Assembly: GCA_000934455.1 (NCBI GenBank)
Contig: KN883845.1
Coordinates: forward strand, 91,795-155,794
Direction of reading: 5' to 3'
DNA: 64,000 bases
Origin: Apostichopus parvimensis
Taxonomy: Eukaryota; Echinodermata; Holothuroidea; Aspidochirotida; Stichopodidae
This document shows positions 58,520 through 64,000 of the stretch, piece by piece. The number at the start of each line of letters is the position of its first letter. Within the stretch, counting starts at the first letter, position 1. The notes under the pieces are model-generated. The model was not told the origin of the DNA. It saw only the letters and a program-made list of their open reading frames with translations, and searched no databases. The translations under genes were made by a program, and so were the position numbers.

Positions 58520-60200
58520 CATAAATCAAAGATGTCAGTTTGCTGAGGGCATGTTTTATTGAAGAAGGCGAAGATGATGGTCAAAGCGATCAGGACTCAT
58601 CAAGTTCTTCAGATGAAGGAAGTGAATATTTACCATCTGAAGAGGAAGAATTGGTACCACCATCAGATAAATGAAATGATTAATTCGTAAGATATCCGAA
58701 CCTTAACCTACTCCTTGGATCTGATGTGGATACTACAGAGTCACAGGAGACTGCAAAGTTCAACGAGGAAGATAGTTCTGGCCCACCTATACTTCATGTT
58801 AAGGCAACGAGCAACTCAGATGTTAACTACTTGTGAAGTATAAACCTGTGGGAAGTGTAGATCCAGCAGAGTTGGTTTGTTTCTCTAGAAGCACACCTGT
58901 CCATTACAAAATAAGCATAGTGATGCTGGAAAGAAGAAAAGAGGAGACAGAGTCAGAAATGGTACCATGCTGTTACCAAGCCCATCAAATTTGCATTCAG
59001 AAGTTGCAGAACTTTTGTCTACTCTAAAAAATCACAATGTGTCAAGAGTGAATACGAGTGATGAGCTCATTCTTCAGTTTGCCAAGTGGGAGAATCTAAA
59101 ACTAGGCCATGATTCTGAAGAACAAAACTACACGCGCAAAAAGCTACGAGATGTTGCGAGACTCTTAATTGAAGCCCGTTTTGTAAGTAAAGATGAAAAC
59201 CAAACCCTAACTGAACTGATTCATCCTGCAAAATATGACATCGTTGTGAGTGCTGCGCGAAATTTAGCAGGATTTGATAGCAGCACACATACATACAAAG
59301 TACCCAGTCTTGCATTAAAACTTGGCCATTCCCTGAAGAAGTGTGCTCTTATCGTAAAAGCTGAAGGATTGAAATCTGGAGATGAAAATGGTGTTAATAA
59401 ATCCACACAGTTTCATGAATTATGCGATGTGAAATGGACAGAGGATATATCTGTCCATGCCCATCGTACACAGAGAATAAAAGAAACAAAGCAAATGCAT
59501 TGCCTCTAGCAGAAGATGTGGTTTGTCTCACATCCTACATGAAAGAAACATGAAAAGTACAAAGGAAGCTTGTGAAGGAAGGAACATGTGACAGTTTCAC
59601 AGCTTGAAAATATCGGAATGAACTTACTCTGACACAAGTGATGCTCTTCAACAGGAGAAGACAAGGTGAGATCTCAAAAATGAGTGTTGGTGACTTCAAT
59701 AGTAGATGCATTCCTGAATCTATTGACTATATTTTTGATTCTCTTAGCTACTTTGAGAAAGAGTTGTGCAGGACATTCAAAAGAGTAGAAATTGTTGGGA
59801 AAAAAGGAAGAACAGTTCCTGTTCTGCTAACTAAAGAAATGGAGGAATCAATGTCGTTGCTACTTAGTAGCAGAGAGAACGTTGGTGTAAGTGCTGAAAA
59901 TCATTTTATGTTTCCATCAATTTCAGCTGGTCACATTGGAGGTTGTGACTATTAGAATGTATTCTGTTTTGTGTGGGCCAACTAGTCAACTTTGCTGCGA
60001 TCTACATCTTTAAGGAAGCAGATTGCCACGGTTAGTCAAGTGCTGAACCTCAAAGACAATGAGCTTCACATACTTGCCAATTTTATCGGTCATGATGTAC
60101 GAGTACATCGGGAGTTTTATAGACTACCTGATTGCACGCTGCAGGTTGCGAAATTTCAAAATTACTCGTTATCGCTGGAAAATGGTAGAAGCTGAAACCA
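58520..60200 (+). pseudogene. Crypton-type tyrosine recombinase, degraded
   Basis: The family I recognise is the animal Crypton-like proteins (tyrosine recombinases without a capsid or polymerase). An acidic serine-rich stretch (SSSSSDEGSEYLPSEEEE) is followed by a core-binding part from 58967: NYTRKKLRDVARLLIEAR, AAKYD-like and PSLALKLGHSLKKCA. The catalytic half follows in a changed frame: LTQVMLFNRRRQGEISKM (Arg), FEKELCRTFKRVEIVGKKGR (Lys region) and, after another break near 59955, LRKQIATVSQVLNLKDNE and FIGHDVRVHREFYRLP (His, His/Arg and the nucleophile Tyr). All key residues can be seen but are spread over at least three frames with a stop near 59507, so no whole enzyme is made. Confidence 0.78.
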
Positions 60201-60317
60201 CGCAGACAAATCACTTGATGAGATAGACACAGAAAAAGATGAAGGTAAGGAATACCACATTTGACATTTCTTGGGAAAATGTGCACGTGCACATTCGTCT
60301 CCATGATGCAAGCCCCA

Positions 60318-60377
60318 ATTGTTTGTACAACATGTTGGATGTTGTTCTTATTAATGATTCCTAGTTGTACAAACAAT
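60318..60377. repeat. Perfect 14-nt hairpin
   Basis: ATTGTTTGTACAAC (60318-60331) and GTTGTACAAACAAT (60364-60377) are exact inverted repeats around a 32-nt loop, just past the recombinase relic. Possibly an element terminus or a structured 3' region. Confidence 0.6.
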
Positions 60378-60569
60378 CCCAGATATAAATGTTGTGTAAA
60401 CCCTGAAGCTCTAAATATGTCAAGCACTATCAAGTATAATGACAGCAAACCACTCCTGACTGCATTGCTTAACAAGAACCGAAAGGCACCATGGTTCCTT
60501 CCCTTTAAGATGATGTTGTACAAAAGGCGTAGTGAGGGAAGGCATGTGCCTCTTAAACATGGTTAACAC

Positions 60570-61260
60570 AATTGTGGCTGACCTAAAGAGCGCACCCTAC
60601 CAGTGCATCATGCCGAAAAATATGGTTTTTGTCTGATTAATTTGTGATAAGGTATTGCATCTTCTTCCAAAAACAGTGTTGTGACCTTCATTAACCTTTA
60701 CCAAGTTCCAAATAAAGTTGGCGTAACTTATGAATTCTTCGCCCCAACCAACGCATCATGTCTGAAAATCTGGCTTTTTAACAAATTGATCTGTGAAGAG
60801 ATATTGCATATCTTTTGGGTCGAAAAACAGTTTTCTGAACTCATCACCTTTAACATCTACCGAATAATTTTGGCCTAAGAGCCACAGACCAACGAACATG
60901 ATATATTAAAAGTCACAGGTACCTGTTTAAACATGTGGTAGCTGGTATGAGCTAAAAAAAAATGAGGTCGTAAAGAAATTAACAAGTGGTTGAATTTCGT
61001 CCTTGTATGACCTCAAACTTTACTATAGGTCTAACAATGTTTAGTCATTCGAGCTCAATTCCTGATGACCTCTAAAGGATCTTCAATATATTGAGCCGAA
61101 ATGTTTACCATGTGGACCAAGTTCGATGTGATTCCAAAAATGTGTAGTACTTTGACGTCAATTTAACCCTTCATGACTTGAAATGACCTTCAAAATATTT
61201 GGAACCAAATGTTTACAGTATGTACAAACTTTCAATCCAACAATCTTTAGTACGTTGGCC
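60570..61260 (+). repeat. Short direct duplications
   Basis: GCATCATG(C/T)C(T/C)GAAAA, TATTGCATCTT/TATTGCATATCTT and AAAAACAG recur about 155 bp apart (60600 and 60750). A second pair follows: TGACCT(C/T)...AATATATTGAGCCGAAATGT at about 61090 and AAAATATTTGGAACCAAATGT at about 61190. Confidence 0.55.
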
Positions 61261-61631
61261 CCTGGCCTATATGATCCAGAGCTGACTGTAGGCCCCAAAA
61301 CGTAAACCAGGCAAAGGAATCATTGCTATGGCTACTATTGAGACAAAACCCACATCCCTGTACAAAGCAATCTGTACGAAATACATTATTTTGAGTGAAA
61401 TAGCTCATATGCAACATACATGACATTGGATTTGAAATGATTAAAACTGCAAACACAGTATTATTAACATGGCAAAACTTAAAGATTGTACAATACAATC
61501 TATATGAGAAGAATCAGTTACACCCCAAATTCCTGAACACCCCAAAGGTACCACTACCACAGTTTAGCTGTGGCAAACCGTCGACATCATACCGTGTAAT
61601 CTGTAGGAGAAGCGGTGTTTGGAGTATTGCA
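61261..61631. other. Spacer, no gene recognised
   Basis: No PIF1-like helicase segment is visible here although the Helitron frame ends at 61632, so the helicase half was lost or lies elsewhere. Confidence 0.5.
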
Positions 61632-63910
61632 CTAAATGGACCCTAACAACACAGGGTATTGTTCAGTTTTAATATCATGAATTGCCTGTTCAATGATATC
61701 TCCACTGTGGTTATATTCTGCTTCCTTGTCTTTAATCTTGGATTCTACCTGAAGGTATCGTTCTTGGTACGTATCACATGACTCTATGATATTATTCTCA
61801 GATCTCCAAGGAAAAAACAACATAAGTTGCTCTCTGTAGTACTTTTCTGCATCATTTTCCTTGTTAAACCCAACATATCTGATGATCTTGGCTTTGTTTC
61901 TTTTTCTAAACTTTAATGCACTAACTGTGAAGCATTTTACCTCACCAGTATCCTGCATATCATTGTCATAAGCATTATTATGTGATTCATAGTCATGGTT
62001 AGTGCTGTCTTTGTTAAATTTCATAGAATGGTCATCAGCATGTTTATCTAATTCATAACCATTGTTAGTACTCTCATGGTTCTTGTTGTCACTAGTGATA
62101 TCGAACCAAGCTGCAAAGTCTGCAAGGCAATAATATTGTAGTGCTTTAGGTCGGGCAGCATACTTCCCGATGAGTGATACATTCAATATCTGTACAGTTC
62201 TCTGGCAATTGTTGAATATATTCCAATGGTTTGATCAGTATTGTTAGATCTTCGGATGGTGAGGTATTTATAGACACAAAGTGCCTGGAGGCTTTTCTGA
62301 GTGAACTTGTTATACCAAATACACTGCTTCTTGAGCACTCATTTCAACATGAATTAGGAATTTGTTTCCAATGTGTCGTACTTGCTGTTTGATGTCCATA
62401 TTCCTTTCTCTTGCTTCTGTTGTTGCACGCTGCATAAGATTACTCATACCTCTTTGTCCTTTGCTAATGTAAGATACAATATACATGGCACATGCATATG
62501 GGTCCAGCACATATTGAATATCCATATTAGCTCTCCAACTTTCTAGCAACACTTTATTGTAACCATTAATCCTGACTTCAGATTGAAATCTTTTAAGAAA
62601 GATTTTGTCTAATGTTATGGATGAACGTATAGCAAGAATGTAGTCTCTTTCTGTGCTTCCCAACTTGGTCAACATATATTCAAATGTGTCAGTAGTAATG
62701 TCTTCAGCAAGTTTAAAGTCATCGAAGTAAGCCTTTATGCACTTGTACAGTTCTGTAGTATTAACATTGCCTTCAACTTCCAATGCTGTTAAAATCATGG
62801 TTCTAGGCATTGGTGGGATAGGAAAGCGGCAAACACCTTGTCTCTTTTTCCTGCATGTCTTTGCATGGCTGTCAGATTGCAAGTTAACAGTTTGGTTCAC
62901 TGTGTCAGGTATGTTACATGTCACATATTGATCAATAAAAGATGCTACTTCTGTAGGGGCTGCATTTACATATAAAGGTGCATCTTTGACCCAAACTAGC
63001 ATGTGAATGTGTGGAGAACCTCTCTGTTGGAACTCAAGTCTGTAGAAATGATCAATGATCCCACCAATTGTGGATGATATGAACTATACAGGAAATTACT
63101 CAAGAACCTACGAAACATGTCATCAAAGTGACGTGCACATGTGACAGGGTCAGATTTCTCATTCCAATTCATGTTTTAGAGTTCTTCATCTGTGAAATGT
63201 TTGTTTTTGACTGTTCTTCCAAGGATTTTTAGTAGGTGAAGCCACCTTGTTTCAGCAGCAGAGAATGACAGAAACCATGTTGGGATTCCAAGTTGTCGAA
63301 TCATTGCAAACAGTTCTTTCTTGGACTTTTCCCAATAGGGAGGGGATCCTCGTAATGGTCGGAATACTCTAAATCCTTCATCTAGGGTCAATAATTGGTT
63401 GATACTTTCATTTGTTTTGAAACGTTGAGCAGTTAAATTTCTTCCCTTGTGTTTTTTTCTTTCGCATACAAAGTGTTATTTTCCGCTGTATTTCGCTGAT
63501 TTGTAACTTTTTGATTTGTACAATATGTCAGGGATAGATTTGGCAAATCTTCTATCTTTGTGACGCAATTCGCACTGACATATTGTGCTGTAATGTACTT
63601 TAACTTTTTGTCACTTCTTGGCTGTCCACATAATAACGTTGGAAAAGCAAGTATTTCAGAAAGAATGTCTTGAAACAAGCCCATAGGTCTATTTCCCTCA
63701 TCTGCTGCTACGTTGGCTTTGTTCATTGAAATTCTGGTGTTAGCATAGTATCTGAATCTGGATTGTCTTCATTATTGGTTTCAATCGAAGGAGTTGCACC
63801 TACTGCTAAGTCAGCATTCTCATTTTTGTCAGATTGTTTTTCGGGAGGTTCTATGAATTCGTGCCAATCATCATCCATCTGCTGTATCGTTTCATAGTAT
63901 AGGTCTTTGT
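61632..63910 (-). pseudogene. Helitron Rep protein, helicase part missing, frames broken
   Basis: Minus strand, read from the right edge. An acidic N terminus (MDDDWHEFIEPPEK) is followed by GNRPMGLFQDILSEILAFPT, then GSPPYWEKSKKELFAMIRQL with GIPTWFLSFSAAETRW, the Helitron N-terminal pattern. Next is the Rep part with the HUH-type motif in RGSPHIHMLVWVKDAP (codons for H-I-H at 63003-63011). The tyrosine pair sits in YIVSYISKGQRGMS (Y-x3-Y). The tail to 61632 has GKYAARPKALQYYCLADFAAW and LMLFFPWRSE. Breaks lie near 63730, between 63176 and 63002, and near 62310-62190. The downstream PIF1-type helicase domain is absent. A plain rolling-circle transposon relic; its right end may lie beyond the window. 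Confidence 0.8.
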
Positions 63911-64000
63911 GTTATTTAGTGAACATTTCATATAGAATCTGGAAACTTGTGATTTTTTACTTTCTATAATCACACTGAACAGAAAACAACCTGTTTCCAA
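63911..64000. other. Window edge, Helitron flank
   Basis: AT-rich; the upstream end of the Helitron frame could continue past 64000. Confidence 0.4.

Noticed and set aside
60318-60377. Helitron 3' hairpin
   Set aside because: The loop is too long and no CTRR follows; position relative to the Helitron frame does not fit.

Overview
The window is animal genomic DNA. It is AT-rich, has intron-rich genes with GT-AG splice sites, and is packed with interspersed and tandem repeats; three runs of N mark assembly gaps. The mix of genes (SAMD3-like, a G2E3-like HECT ligase, ZMYM-type hAT, Crypton, Helitron, a Tnp2-type transposase, a tRNA-derived SINE) suggests a marine invertebrate, perhaps an echinoderm or hemichordate. 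The sequence alone does not prove this, and no species is claimed.

Layout. (1) 1-4093, + strand: the last four exons of a SAMD3-like host gene, with an in-frame TAG in the terminal exon, followed by a tandem duplication of its coding tail and 3' flank. (2) 5.4-9.4 kb: a repeat cluster holding a GC-rich MITE and a ZMYM-type hAT fragment that is interrupted by a GACGTC-rich tandem repeat with a gap. (3) 9.5-45.8 kb: the most interesting region. A + strand HECT ubiquitin-ligase gene (SAM, zinc finger, UIM, HECT) starts just inside the left side, and a - strand integrase-core gene (HTH plus DDE core) starts just inside the right side. They converge. Outside each start lies the same inverted composite: a TATGGAA/AAAAGGGCAA block, an 18-bp minisatellite, and a CGGCGCT block. 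I read this as terminal inverted repeats of a roughly 36-kb mobile element or its fossil. Nested in the HECT gene is a complete 4064-bp hAT element with TIRs and a perfect 8-bp target duplication; this hAT itself carries a small hAT-type MITE and a SINE. (4) 29.5-33.8 kb and 38.9-41.6 kb: inverted copies of one repeat family whose ends read TTCCTTGCC...AGGAATCTATGCAGTCA, plus a large satellite array. (5) 47.3-64 kb: a transposon graveyard with a LINE tail, a Tnp2/CACTA-like transposase, a FEN/PIN-like nuclease gene of a repeated family, a Crypton-type tyrosine recombinase and a Helitron Rep cut by the window edge region.

How the parts work together. If the 36-kb unit is real, the integrase-like protein would be the transposase acting on the minisatellite-bearing ends, and the HECT ligase would be cargo or an accessory acting on host protein turnover. 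Both genes show decay: the integrase gene has an internal exon duplication and broken frames, and the HECT gene has two degenerate duplicate exons. The unit therefore looks like an old copy. All coordinates were worked out by eye from the sequence; no searches were run.
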